From assembly GCA_003971905.1 (NCBI GenBank), contig RSEE01000118.1, positions 1 through 64,000 of the forward strand: a stretch of DNA of 64,000 bases. Reading direction: 5' to 3'. Below, piece by piece: positions 20,798-34,586 of this stretch. The stretch's first letter is position 1. Each line of letters starts with the position of its first letter. The notes beneath the pieces were generated by a model that searched no databases, was not told where the DNA came from, and saw only the letters and a program-made list of their open reading frames with translations. This DNA is from Moniliella sp. 'wahieum' (lineage: Eukaryota; Basidiomycota; Moniliellomycetes; Moniliellales; Moniliellaceae). The position numbers and the translations under genes are program-made.

Positions 20798-21653
20798 CAA
20801 GATGCTTGATTCCAACTGAGCTCATCGACGGATGGACCGTGGCAGCAGCGTTGGTATGTGCCGCGATGTACACATCCAACAGATGAATTGAATGAGGGTG
20901 TATCTGCTCCAGCCTGCCTTTGGGTGAGAAGACCAGCTCGGTGTTGGTAGTGCGATGATGTTGGCAGAGTGGGGCTGACAAGGAAAGGGGAGCGCGACAG
21001 GCCGTCACCTCCCCATCTCTCCGTGGTCAGACTAGGCATAGCACGTGCGGGGTGCGAGGATGGACAGGTTGAACAGACAGGACGGCTGAGCGAGCGGAGC
21101 GACGTTGTGCGCATGTGAATGCCGTTGGTCTGGGGTGGTTCCTGCTATACAAATGGGTGTCGTACCGGCTGGTGGCAGACAGCATGACCCATCCTGAGGC
21201 GTGAGGGCGTGGAAGCGGCAAGGTGAGATGGGGAGAGAGGAGGATCGGTGGGAGGCATCGTGAGGACAGAGACCCGGGGGTGAGTGGGTGAGATCTGAGA
21301 CTGGTTGCTGCGGGGCGTCGGCAGTAGGCAGCAGTCGACCGACCGACGCCGGAAGCAGGCCAGCCGGTGACGCGGTGACCGGTGACGGTGACAGGTGAGA
21401 TGTGACATGTGACGCGTGACGGGTGATTGAGTGATCGCCCTACAGACAGCCACAATGGGAGCACCTAGGCGTGGCGGGGGGGCAGTGTGTGGCGGCAACG
21501 CGTGGCAGTGCAGCGTCCCGCAGCACCAGCGGCTAAAGTGGATCCAGCCTGCACGCAGGCCAGGCTTGGCCGACACAGGCCCAACCCTTCTTGGCGCGGG
21601 GGGGCCCGGGGGTAGTGTTCCCTCTGCCACCTCCGCCAGCCAGCCGCTCAGCC
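20798..21653. other. Intergenic region with GTGAC-rich cluster
   Basis: No gene found. At 21,360-21,435 the sequence is dense in GTGA(C) words (ggtgacgcggtgaccggtga and following). This region must contain the SNU13 3' end and the promoter of the ATPase. Confidence 0.4.
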
Positions 21654-23626
21654 ATGCTCCTTCTCCGAACGGCCCCCCTCGTGTCGTGGTGCGCTCCGGC
21701 GTGCCTGCCCGGCGTGTCGTGCGCTTGCTCGCCCCGCCACCCGTCAGCCGAGCGGATGCTGCAGCGCAGCCTTGCCACCTCGTCCGTGTCGCTGCAGGAG
21801 ACGCCCTCGCCGTCGCACCGCCCGTCGCGCCCGCCGCCGCCGCCCGGATGGGAGCGTCCCCATGCGGGCCGGCCCGAGGGGGCTCTCAAGACCTTCTTCA
21901 ATAGCTCCGGCTTTGAGACGGCGGCCGGCGCCAGTGTTGGCGTGCTGCTCTTGGGTATCGCCGCGCTCTGGTACAACGAATGGTACAAGGCGCGTGTGCT
22001 GTCCAAGATGTCCAAGGCTTTTGATGGTACGTCGTGTAGCAATCTCAGTGATCCCCCCCCCCCCCAATCCACTAACCAAAGAACTGCGATACAGGTGGCT
22101 ACGACCCCATCCTCACTCTGTCCGAGGCAACCGAAGGCGACGACCCGTCTCGTTTGCCTGTCAGCCCTGCGCGTCCGGAGCAAGAGCTAGTAGACTCCAT
22201 TGTCCGTGGCCAGGAGGAGGGTCGATACTTTTTGTTCATGGGTCCCAAGGGCAGCGGGAAGAGTTCCATGTTTATCAAGGCCATGGCCGATACCAAAGCG
22301 GATGGGGCGGCGTACTTTGAAGCGCACCATGACCTAACGGTCGTCTGGATCGCTTTAGTGAGGCGATCAACTTCAGCATGAACCGGGATTACCTCGGATC
22401 GCTTCTCGGTTTGGGAGACCCCTCGGGAACAACGACGATGCAAGCGCTGGAACGGGCACTGCACAAGCTCGAGCAAGCCTTGATCATTCGCCGTGAGAAG
22501 GAGCACCGGCCCGTGGTAATTGTCATGTCGGCCGCTCACTTGCTCGCGGCAGAGGAGGAGGGACGGTCGATGTTACGCTGCTTCCAGCAGCGAGCCGAGC
22601 GTTGGGCAAGCACAGGTACTGCACGTTTGTGTTCCTGAGTGACAACTATAGCTGCTACAAGGCACTGCGTCGGACCGGGGTGCGGATGGATACTGTCACG
22701 GTGCGTGACCTGACCGTCTCCATCGCTCAACATGCTGCGCAACATGCGCCAGGTTTACTATGGGGATGGCGACAGCCTTCCAGTGAACGAGTTGGACGAG
22801 GTGTACCGCCTGACAGGCGGTCGTCTGTCCATCCTTAATGCCGTGGCTCGGGGCAAGACATGCTCAGTGCTGCGCGTCACCTGATCGAAGATGAGAAACA
22901 ATGGGTCTTGTCTTTTACTGGGATCATTGAAGACCATGATGACGATGTGATGGACGAGCAAAAGTATTCAACGTGCAGCTGGCTTCTGGTGGTACGCCCC
23001 CCCCCTTCCCCGCCCTCTTCCAATGGAAACTGACACCGGGCCTGGCTCAGTTTGTAGAGTTGGCCAAGCGCTACCGTCAACTTGAACAGGCGTCTTCGAC
23101 GGAACTGGTAGAGGAAGAGAGAGACGTGGCGCTGGAGGAAGAGGCGCCCCATCCGCCGGGCATGGATGAGAATGAGGAGCACCAGGATCCTGGCTCCGAC
23201 TCGCCCATTCCACCCGGGAAGGAAGTGAAGTCAAGGAAGAAGATGGGCCGGAGGTGCCCAACCCTGAGATCGCTTGGGGCGATGTGCGGCAGATCATGAC
23301 GCGGCCGGACTACATTGAGAATCTGGACCATCTCAACGTCATCCACATTGACCGTGCGCACCATGTGACGGCCAACTCGGTGCCGCTCTTGCATGCATTT
23401 ATCTCGGTGCTGGAGGGAGAGGAGGACTTTGAAAGTCGACTCGTCAGTCATGGACCGTGTTAGTGCCATTGAGTCGCTTGGCCGCACGCGCGAACTGGTC
23501 TGGAAAGAGCAGGGCGACAAGGGCAAGTTCCTCATCAGGTCTGACGCCCGCGGTCGCGAGGTCGAATCTTGGACCCTGCTCGGCGGCGACGAGCGACTGG
23601 GGCGGGAGGAGGAGGAGGAGGCGTAG
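21654..23626 (+). CDS. Mitochondrial membrane-anchored P-loop (AAA-type) ATPase, fungal family
   Basis: The N-terminus is Arg-rich without acids (MLLLRTAPLVSWC...), as in a mitochondrial presequence, and is followed by one membrane segment (GASVGVLLLGIAALWY). The ATPase part has a Walker A (GPKGSGKSS, near 22,250) and a Walker B-like stretch (PVVIVMSAAHLLAAEEEG). Conserved downstream blocks include RAERWASTG with TFVFLSDN, VYRLTGGRLSILN, and FTGIIEDHDDDVMDEQK. The C-terminal part ends with SLGRTRELVWKEQ. This order matches a fungal family of AAA proteins with a C-terminal winged-helix domain whose function is not well defined. Introns are at 22,027-22,094 and 22,992-23,050, both in register. 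At least four frameshifts interrupt the frame. Confidence 0.8.
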
Positions 23627-24330
23627 GCCAAGGCCCAGACGTCCGCAGGGTTGCGCTGCATCGACATATTATCCTCCCGCCCCGTTGGAGGGACGATAGC
23701 GCTGCCGCGTGCAGTGGGGTGCTGGTGGGCGTTGAAGCGCCTGCGCTGCATCCGTCCGGACCCGCAAGGGGCCACCAAAATGCAAAACGTTCCCAAAGAC
23801 TTGTTCAGAATGCAAGGCGTGTTTCCAAAATGCAAGACGGTTGTTCCGCACGACAGACGAAGGGCAAACACGGAGGGGGTCGCAGATGCCGGACTGGGGT
23901 GGAGTGTGTGCAGCGCAAGCGCAAGGGGCGGGAAGGAGCAGATAATGAACCCAGACGCGTTCTTCAAGCTTCAAGAAGGAGAGAGATAAGGAAGACACAG
24001 GCCTCACTTGCGATCGGAGACAGCAGTCGGAACCAATGGGCTCGGCGGGGCAGTGCGAGGCACACATGGCGTCTGAAAGTTGCAGATGCGCTGCGCACTG
24101 CTCCGCTGTGCGAGGTGGCGTTTACAGACTGAGTACTCCTCCATATCGGAGCACCCAGGGGGCCTCCGCCTCAGCGCGCTTCACAGGCGCTGACGTCACG
24201 CGCCCTCCCGCCTCGTGCACATCGCCCCTTGCTCCACCTCCCTCTCGGCCATCTCCCTCTCATCTCCATCTCCATCCCCCCTCCCTCGCCATCCCCTCTC
24301 CATCCCCTCCCTCTCCCCTCCCCTCGTCTC
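23627..24330. other. Intergenic region upstream of muskelin
   Basis: No gene recognised. The word aatgcaa-acg occurs three times between 23,778 and 23,842. A pyrimidine-rich stretch (about 24,215-24,330) directly precedes the muskelin start and is typical of fungal 5' leader DNA. Confidence 0.4.
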
Positions 24331-27300
24331 ATGGCCACGGCCAGCAGCGTGGCCGCTGCGCCGACTCATGCGCTTCCCTATCGCATCGGCGCACACAGCG
24401 GCTGGAGGGCCCTACCATCCCAGCCGCATCCTCCACCACGCCCCAACGACCAGAACTCGCGCTGGAGCGTCACTGCTGGTCCACGCAAGGCCTCGGCCCG
24501 CTCCATGCCGGCGGCTGCGGCTGCGCCTGTGGCCGCCGCTGCCTCAGCCACTGCCTCGACCGGCGACAGCGGGTCTCCGACACGACCACTGCCTTCCTCA
24601 TCATCCACCTCTCGGCCCCCGCCGTGGTCACCAATGTCGTGTTTGGCAAATACATGCGCGCCCATCCATGCAACCTATCCGACTTCAAGATCTATGCGCT
24701 GCCGCTCGCCTCGCCCGCCGCCGCCGCTTCTGTCCACTCCTCCGCTGCGCCCACCGCAACGCGCCCTGGGTCCGCATTCTGCGCGACGGTTTGCGCAACG
24801 ACCCGGCATGAGACGTTTTCCGTGCGCTGGACCGACGCGTCGGGCACCCCTTTGCTACGCAGCACCTCATGCTCGTCCCGCTTGCTACGCATCAACCAAA
24901 CTACCACTGCACTGTATGGCACTTTGCCGTCGAGGGATGCGACGACCCATCTATCGTTCATCCTGTCCTCGCTGCATGGGAGGACCATACTAACGACATG
25001 GCATTACGTCTCGCCGCCAAGCATCTTCGTCTCCAAGGCCACCTAACTGCCTTTGACACACTCCTGCGCTCATCTTCCCTTGCTCCCACCCGCCCCCCAT
25101 CCGTTTGAACACCCCATTGTTTCTCGTCTCTTTTCTTCCCTAGTACTGGAAGGCGACTTTGAGGCCGCCGAAGCCAACTTGGAGCGGGCGCTTATGGCGA
25201 CGCGCCTTTGCCGCACCCCCTCTAACCTGGCCCGGTATCGATCCCCCTGGCACCACCCCTTTTTGAGCAAGCAGCAAACAAGGCAATGCCACAGGTCACC
25301 TGGACCGAGTCGGTCCCGCATGACCCCGAACGCGTATCAACCTCCCTGGCCAACTGTACCACCATCGGCCCCACCTGGCGATCAGGCATGCGACGGCATT
25401 GGACCCAGCCAAGAAAATCCTTTACCTCCACGGCGGGTACGATGGTGAGCGTGATCTTGCCGATTTCTGGAAGTACGATTTGGTCAAGCGCGAGTGGGAA
25501 TTGGTGACGTGCAACACTGCGCAAGCACCCGAGGTCCAAGCTGTGCCTGGTATGGGCTGCAGCCCGTGGTAGACCTGCGCAACCCCGTGTCTTCCTCATC
25601 CCGGGACCTACCTTTGGCCCAAGTGCAAGAAGAGGACACGCAATGACGTTCGACTCTCGCTCGGGCATGATGTACCTGTTAGGGCGGTACCTAGATGTTT
25701 CCCAGGATATGTTGATGCTGTCCAACTCTACCACTGCAACCGATGCACGCGCGGAGATTAGGGGGGACCGGACCGAACATTTCCTCGACCGGCTTCACGA
25801 GAGCATTGAGGATCCCGGTGCGTCTCGGATGACACCCATGGACGGAAATGATTACCGATCGGACCTTTGGGGGTACAACACTCGCACGGTCGTTGGACCT
25901 GCTATTCGTCTGATCTCGAGGCTGATGGCGGACCACCTCTCGTTTCTGACCACCAGATTGCCGTCGATGAGGAAGGCCAGATGTTGTACGTGTTTGGAGG
26001 CCATATCGTTGGCCACTATCGCTCGACGCGTGGCCATTCCCGCAAGGCCGATGGCCCATGGCTCGGCCTCTGGGAGTACGACCTGGTCGCTCGTCAATGG
26101 CGTCGCCTTAAAATCTGGGTTGCCCCCCCGCGCAGGACACCCTTCTTCTCTCTCCCCGCACAGGCCACTTCAATGTGCCTGACCATGGTGCTAGCCTCTG
26201 GGTCGTGGGGTGGCATGCGTGGGACGCTAGCCTGTGATGATGTATGGACGTATGATTTGCAAACGGGCTCGGCGAACCGGGTGCAGACTTTACCAGACCC
26301 ATCTCTAGGACCTGAAGCAGGCATCCAGTGATGGGTGCCACGCCAAGGGCCGCCTTGGACTTGGCCCAGGGAAACTGTTGCTCTTGACGGGCAAGCACCC
26401 CCCGTACGGCTCGTGGTATTACGGGCCGACCGCAAACGAGTTTGGGTTCTTGACCTTGCTTCGCGTACTTGGACGCGAATCTGTCAGGCAGCGTGCAGTT
26501 CCCCTCCTTCCAAAGACAGCAAAGGAATAACTACGTTCGCCGACGAATTGGCCACGACTTTACCTGGCGGTGCAATTCGGGTCAACGAAGAGTCCAGGCC
26601 CATTCCAGGCGTGTCCTTGTTTTGAGGGATGGAATATGCGCTCTTTGGCTCGGCCCCAAACAATCTTTTCAGCATTTCGGATGGGCACGATGCCCACTCA
26701 AACGACGATTGCCGACGAGCAGGAACCACGCCGAACGGCGACAGAAATGAAGTGATGTGGAGGAGAGGATTATGGTTTTGGCTTGGGCCCCTTATTGCCT
26801 CCGCTGCCCTCGGCGCAGGTGACACCTTCATTGGGGAGCCACCGCCGCACCTGCTTCCACTATGCCTCCCCGCTTTTCCCAAGCATGGCTTACGTTTCCC
26901 GCCCTGATGGCGGGGAACTCGGTGGTGTTTGGAGGGCAGAGCCAAGTTGGCAAGCAGGGCGAGCGCTGGGGCGACACTTGGCACACACTCACCTCTCTCC
27001 ACCTCCCCGTTGCAGAGATGCTTCGGCAAGCCCGCTTTTTGGTTCGGCAACATAAGTTTAAGGAGTTGCTTCGCTACTTTTCTCCATCGCCTTACCATGC
27101 GACGCAGGTGGCACTCAATATCTCAACTCGGCGGTTGCGGATATGGTGGATTACCAGTCAGTTCACGATACGACCATCTTGCGCACCTGAGCGCACTTCT
27201 CTTGTCCCCCCCCACTCCTCTTTCCCCACCCGGACGCGAGGCTGAATCGTCCTGCAGTAGTGAGGCTGCAGACGACGAGCCACTTTCCATTTCGCAAACC

Positions 27301-27642
27301 CTTTCTTCGACGGAAGTCCTGCCTGATGACCACGTGGACCCGTCGGGCGCCGTTCGCGTACCCGCAGTTGTACCGTTAAAGAGCAGTGAATGCTTTTCAC
27401 AGCGCATGCGCCTGTTTGAGTCGCTCATGCGCTTTTTCCCTCCTGAGGCGACGGAACCGGCGCAAGACTTGACGCTCGTCGTGGCTCGTCTCGGACTGAA
27501 AGAGCGTAGGCGGCGGTATATATCCTCTATCGCTGTGCTCCATCTTGTCATTATCCATATCCAGCCCTGCAATGGATGCATGCATTGGTCCCTTTGGTTG
27601 CTAGTTTTGTTGGTCTGGTTCATCTCAACGACGGGATGTTAA
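24331..27642 (+). CDS. Muskelin-like kelch-repeat protein (CTLH/GID E3 ligase associated)
   Basis: Muskelin is an adaptor or substrate receptor of the CTLH/GID ubiquitin ligase in animals; fungal orthologues exist. The start MATASSVAAAPTHALPYRI and the block RPNDQNSRWS match the muskelin N-terminal discoidin-like domain, followed by VVTNVVFGKYMRAHPCNLSD. The LisH/CTLH-like region gives FEHPIVSRLF then LEGDFEAAEANLERA. Kelch blades include ILYLHGGYDGERDLADFW, FDSRSGMMYLLGRYLD and DHQIAVDEEGQMLYVFGG. The C-terminal muskelin block is present as FLVRQHKFKELLRYF and, before the end, QRMRLFESLMRFFPPE. All are in collinear order over frames broken by many single-base shifts, and no intron is needed. 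The stop is uncertain because the last frame may run past the true end (about 27,500-27,642). Confidence 0.92.
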
Positions 27643-27925
27643 GTTCGTAGGACGTGCCATGAGCATGACGATCGTCTGTCGACTCTTCAGAGATGCAGGA
27701 CAGGTTCCTTTTTCGCGGGCCAGCGGTGACTGTCCGAACAGCAACCGTACGCCGACAGCGCCCGCACACGTGCATGCATCCCGGGACGTCAATACGAGGA
27801 GAGCTATAAAAAGAAAAGGGCCAGCAAGCCCTGGGCCACATGAGTGGGATGGCAGTGCAATAGATCATTGCGATTGCGCTTAGATCGGGGGTGTCGAGCA
27901 AGTGTCGTAAGGGGTAACGGGTTGT

Positions 27926-28687
<762 letters not shown>

Positions 28688-31409
28688 GGTGGATGCAAAG
28701 AGGGGGAGTAGAGAAGGAGGTGATGATGGGGGAAGAGTTGTCGGCTGATGTGGCCAGAGCGAGAAGCCCTTTTAATGGGTTGCGCTTGGGGCGAGCATGG
28801 GCGGTCCGTGCGGTGTGCTGCGATGCCCCCACGGAGGACACCGTGTAACGAGACGAGGGGGAACACAAGCGCGGTGCCGTCCCCGGGCCGGGCGGACAGC
28901 CGGACAGAAGGCAGAGCGGCAGTGTGCCTGTCGGCGGGGGCTGCCGCAGGGACACTGCTCGTGTGCGGCCAAACTGTTTGTTCCGCCAGCGCCGCCACTG
29001 GCGCCGTGCGTGCAAGCAGCCCACTTTGCATGGCCCCTTGCCTGGCGCATGCAGCTCAAATTAACTGTGCCCAGAAGAACCAGCCAGGCAAGCGTCAAGG
29101 CAAGCGCCAGCAAGCACCCCCGCCCAACCCTACCGCTGGGCGGCTGGGGGAGAACAGCAGAATTTATGCGTCGTTACGTTCAGGTGAGCCCGGCTGGAGG
29201 TTACCAGCATGCGTCGGCCAACGTCAGCTTACTTAGGCCTGCGCCCTCCACTCCCACCAACGTCCAACGCTCAAACACCGCCTATCCGTCGAGGGGCGGC
29301 GGCTTGTACGTGTAGCTTAGGTTGAACTGTCAAGCACAGAGGGCATGTGCTCCTACAACGCATCCTCCGCGCTGAGCTCAGCTGCCAATTGAGGGAATGG
29401 GGCGTTCCGAGGTTCGGTTTATGCTCAGCACCAACACCCCAGTACAACGAAGTTCAACCGCCAGTCGGGTTTCCAGAATCGACCCCATACATCATCGACA
29501 TCACGTATCGTTTCATCGTTGCCCGCAATTGCTGGTGCAGACTCCATATAATCGCCCGTAAAAAGATATAGTTATCTTCTCTGCCACTCCCGAAAGCGAT
29601 GTGTAAAAGGTGAGCAGCCCTCTATGCCTTCTTCCCCACTCGTACTTATCGACCAGATGCTTTCCAGTAGAGAGTGTCATTTTGCCCTCCAGCCGTAAAG
29701 CCATCGTTTTCTGCGTGGGTCCAACCGTCACGCATGCGTTCTTTTAGCTTCCGTGTCAGTCTCTTTGCCCTGCACCACCTTTTCCGTCCCAGCTGGACGG
29801 CCCCACCGAGCTGGCCAACAAGAGTGCGCGGCATGCTAGGAATAACATAGTAGAGGAGGAATTACTAGTCATGTGGACAGTGTCTTCGATTGGTTGTGAT
29901 ATGTTGTCGCGCGTCTCCATAACGGAGATGGAGATGGGGGGGAGGACAAGGATCATATTCATCGAATGGAAAGGAAGCGAGGTATGTATGCCTCTCGGAG
30001 AAGAAGAGAGATATGCGAGCTAAATCGCATGGGGGGAAAGAGGGAGCACAATCCAAAGGGGGAAAACAGGTACAGAACAACTCAAGGGGGCCAGACAACT
30101 TGGTGACAAAGAACGTGATCAAGTGAGTCTGATCCCGACACTCCCCACATCCCCAGTTCGTTTTGCACAACATATCAAACACAGACCAACAGCGACTCGC
30201 TCGAGTGCTTTTTAAGACCCGCAACTTCAGCAACGCAAAAGCTTGCCTTCGGGGGGGGGGGGTGCACAACCTTTTGATGGTCAAGAAAGGCGATGAGTAC
30301 AATGCGCCCTCGCTACGGTCACTTCGAGTCTCTCGTCGTCATATGCCGTTCGGCCTCCCTGCAACGCGCCCGTCCCTTTCCATGCCGTAAGAAACGCTTG
30401 GTAATCTCCTCGACTTACTTCGGACGAAGAGACACCACGGGAGAGCATGTTGATGAAGTGTTGCGGCTTCTTCAAGGGAGCCCCTTCCCCTTATTCCCAG
30501 CCATTCCGGCACGGGGACGTCTCACCACAACATCCACAGGATGGACTTTCCCCTCTCCCTTAATGGTCGAAGTGAGCATTTTCCATTTCAGAGGGGTGGT
30601 ATCCCATCCACACTAGCGGGAAAATGAATGTCTCCGCTGCCGACGACATCGCAGCACAGGACGCCACCCTTTGTTGTGTGGCCCGTTTCTTCCATGCGCT
30701 GTACCCCGATAACCATATGTTTCCTGGGCACATGACATGCGACCTAGTTCGCCATCTCCACTGCTGGGGGGGTGAGACCTGAAAGGGGAAAGATTCAAAT
30801 GCTCACTATCGAATGTCCAATGCTGCATCTCTTATCCTTTTTTGCATATATTATCCCTTCGCTCTCCCATTTCCCTTAAATTTTTTCCTCTTGTTCCCTA
30901 TGCCTGATGCCACTTGTTTCCTTCCGCGAACGATCACGCCATCCTCCCCGTCTCGAGCTTCATCTTAGGTGCCCTCGCTCAGCCCCGACTGCTCCCATCT
31001 GGTCGGGCGTGGAGACGTGGCCGGACGGGAGACGCAGTGGCACAAGCGCGTGGCCGCAACGTGACGGGAGTGAGAAGAGTGACGCGTTAGCCGTTAAAGA
31101 CCCGCATGTTGGCCTGTGCTAACTGTGCCCTAGCTTAGCTAACCCTGCTACACCTTGTGGTGAAATCTGCCGCAGACGATGGATGGCCACCGGTGACTGC
31201 CGTTAAATTACTCACAGATCACACATTTCGTATGCGTCACCGGTTAGGGAAGCGGGTCAGGATGTGGCACGAGGCAGTGTTGCGAGAAGTCGCTCAAGTA
31301 CTTTATGCCGGCCATCTTTGGGCTCTGCTTGGATGGAGTAGAGTAGTCGAGTGGGCGAGTGCCTCTCGTTAAGGCAACGGTTTCTTCCTCTGCCGCCACC
31401 GCAGGCAAG
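28688..31409. other. Long gene-free interval between TPI and RAD16
   Basis: 2.7 kb between two divergent genes with no convincing open frame on either strand. Notable items are a poly-G run at about 30,250-30,262 and several scattered A/T-richer stretches (29,540-29,600, 30,830-30,900). It presumably carries both promoters. An unrecognised non-coding RNA or a small gene cannot be excluded. Confidence 0.4.
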
Positions 31410-34400
31410 ATGTCGTCCAACGCCAGTGCGCCAAGCCGCTCCGCTCGCCGCGGCGCCGTGGTCGGTACGCCGTCCTCTCCCCGCTCCCCGTCCACTCACC
31501 GTCCGCCACGTCCACCGTCCGCGACGAGCCCACGCTTCCTCCTCCACCGCCTCCACGCCGGAGCCGGCTCCCTACACCCCATTCCTCATCCCTCATGGCC
31601 GCCGCTCAATCCTGCACCCCAAGCGGGACTGGATCAAACCGGCGTCGTGCCCTTGATCGTCCGTCCAGCCAGTCTTCTCTCCGTCGCGCGGTTTCGGCCG
31701 CGCTCTACCTCTGCTGCCACGTGACGTTGGTGGCAAGTGGCGCTTCATACGCGTCCCTCCCCTCCACTCCTAAGTCAAGCCATTTTTCCCTTCCCATATC
31801 ACATCTGTTCGCCACGGCCTCCCCTTCATCCAACAGGATATGGAGCAGGAGTTGATGCAACCGGTCTGGCCGAGTCGAGCGGAATAGTTGGCGCGACAAT
31901 TGAAGAGGATCATGGTGGCGTTGACGGTCCGCTGGAGCAAGACACAGGCCGCCTTCCGTCGCTCAAAGCAAAACCAAGCCCGTCACTTCGGACGATCCAA
32001 TGGAGTCCTCATCTTCTGTGGCCCCGACCCAATCCACCGCAGCCGACCGTGCCATTGGCGAGAATAACGGAAAAGGCAAAGCCAAGGCCCCAAACCCCAC
32101 CCGATCCCGATCTCGTTCCCGGTCTCGTTCCCATCCCCCGATCTCGTTCGCGATCCCAATCCATACCGAAGGAGGGCAAGCGCAAGTACACGTCTGAGAG
32201 CGGTGGCGAGTTGGGTCCGTCTCTTCCCAGCCTTGCGCAGCCATGCCAGCCAGTCATCCAAGCGGCTCAAGATCGATGGTGACGGTCCAGCGGGTGGGCG
32301 AGGAAGGGGAGGAGGAGAGCGAAGTTCAGGTTGATGGGGGGGGCAGCAACGTACCTGTCCAAGACGAGGCGGCCAGTGCCGATCAACCGTCCACCATGCC
32401 TGATCCGAGTCGTGGTGGTGGCGATGTGCCCGAGGCTCCGTTAGCGCGTGGCTCAATGGCCGAGGACATTCGCTATGAGACGGCGATCCAACGGCGGAGA
32501 CGGGAACATGAGCGCCCCAGCAACGATACTCGGTCCCGGTACGCCCCAGATGCGGCAACGATTGTTACCGTATCACCCAGAGTTGAAGAACATTTGGAAG
32601 GACCTGGCCCAGTCTCCGGTTCGAAAGGCTGAGCAAGCCGAGGAGCCACCAGACATGACCATCAATTGCTCCCCTTCCAGCTGGAAGGCATCAACTGGCT
32701 CATCAAGCAGGAAAAGTCCATGTGCGGTGGCATTCTGGCGGATGAGATGGGCATGGGCAAGACTATCCAGATGATTGGGCTCTTCATGCCAGACTACCAC
32801 GAGAAGAAAGGTCCGGCGTTGGTTGTTGCGCCGACGGTGGCGATTATACAATGGCGCAACGAAATCAACAAGTACACGCCTGATGAATGTCCTTCTTTGG
32901 CACGGCCTCAACCGGGAGAGGGATGCCGACGAATTCAAGAACTACGATGTGGTGTTGACCTCGTATCAGACCATGGAGCGGTCGTTCAGCAAACAAGTGA
33001 AAGGATGGCGGCGCAAGGGGCCTGTTCTTTGAGCCCAGCCCCTCCACAGCACCCATTGGCATCGGATCGTGCTGGACGAGCCCACAATATCAAGGAGCGG
33101 TCTACCAACATGGCCAAGGCCGCCTTCCAGCTCGTCGGCGATTACCGGTGGTGTCTCTCGGGCACGCCTTTGCAAAACCGGGTGGGAGAACTCTATTCGA
33201 TGGTCCGTTCATGGGGGCCGATCCGTATGCGTTCTACTTTTGCCTGCATTGCAAATGCAAGTCGCTACATTGGTCATTTAGTAACAAGCGCTGGTGCGAT
33301 CAATGTCGCCATCCGCCCATGACGCATACCGCCTTCTGGAACAGTGAAATCCTCAAGCCCATTCACGCGGTGTATCGACGCTGGTGAAGGGCGGGACGCA
33401 TTTCGGCGCTTGCACTCGCTCTTAGAGCACATTATGCTCCGTCGAACCAAGCTGGAACGGGCGGATGATATGGGCCTGCCCCCGCACAGTCTTGGTCCGA
33501 CGGGACCAATTCAACGAGGAGGAGGAAGACCTGTACGAGAGCTTGTACAGGGACACCACTCGTCGGTTCTCCACCTACCTCAACCAGGGCACCGTACTGA
33601 ACAACTACAGCAACATTTTACCCTTCTGACCCGCATGCGCCAGATGGCCAATCACCCCGACTTGGTGCTCCGGTCCCAGACCGGAATGCAGCAGCATCTG
33701 CTCGCCTACGATGTGGAGCAAAACAACCGAGTGTGCAGGATCTGTATGGACGTGGCAGAGGACCCGATCCTGTCCAAATGCCGGCACGTTTTTTGCCGCC
33801 TTTGCATTTCAGAATATCTTGAGATGGAACCGGGATCTCATGCGCATGCCCACGACTGCCCCTACTGCCATGCGACGATTGTGATTAATCTGGAGCAGGA
33901 AGCGCTAGCGCCCCCCCGTGGGTACGACGCTGCTCGCCAAGGCATCCTCTCTCGTCTCAGCATGGAGCAGTGGCGTTCTTCGACCAAGATTGAAGCGCTG
34001 GTGGAAGAGCTCCTCTCGCTCCGTCGGGAGGATTCGACAATCAAGTCGCTGGTGTTTAGTCAGTTTACCAATTTTTTGGATCTGATAGCGTTCCGTCTCC
34101 AACGTCTTGGCTTTTCGCTCTGTCGGTTGGAGGGTTCGATGACCCCTGAGGCCCGGGATAACCATCAGCACTTCCAGGCCAACACCCACACTACGGTGCT
34201 CCTGCTTTCTCTCAAGGCAGGCGGTGTGGCGCTTAATTTGGTCGAAGCAAGTCGGGTGTATCTTATGGACGTGAGTAGACAGTTTCCTGCCCCTTCTTTT
34301 ATCGCGTTATTCATGTAGAGACTGACCCAGTTTTTTGTTGTTGGCTTGCTTGCACTAGCCGTGGTGGAACCCGTCGGTTGAGACGCAGGCTATGGACCGC

Positions 34401-34586
34401 ATCCATCGTATCGGCCAACATCGACCAATTGTGGTCAAGCGGCTGATCATTGAAAACTCGATTGAGAGCCGCATCATCGAATTGCAAAACAAGAAGAGCG
34501 CCATGATCGAGGCTGCAATTGGCAAAGACGACAGTGCAATGGGACGCCTAAGTGTGGCGGACTTGCGCTTCCTGTTTACTCTGTGA
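31410..34586 (+). CDS. RAD16: RAD16-type SWI2/SNF2 helicase with RING finger (global genome nucleotide excision repair)
   Basis: Rad16 with Rad7 recognises damage in silent chromatin; it is both a DNA translocase and a ubiquitin ligase component. The N-terminal ~400 residues are Ser/Arg/Asp rich. The helicase begins with [15 protein letters not shown] (about 32,670), Walker A DEMGMGKT, and a DEAH box at about 33,070-33,090 that reads DEAHNIK only if one G is restored. [31 protein letters not shown] and a C3HC4 RING at 33,734-33,868 (CRICMD to CPYC) follow, inserted between the helicase lobes as in Rad16. The second lobe has [25 protein letters not shown] and [11 protein letters not shown]. 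An intron at 34,271-34,358 (GTGAGT, CTGAC, TAG) precedes PWWNPSVE and MDRIHRIGQ. The end, [10 protein letters not shown], is typical. Confidence 0.97.
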
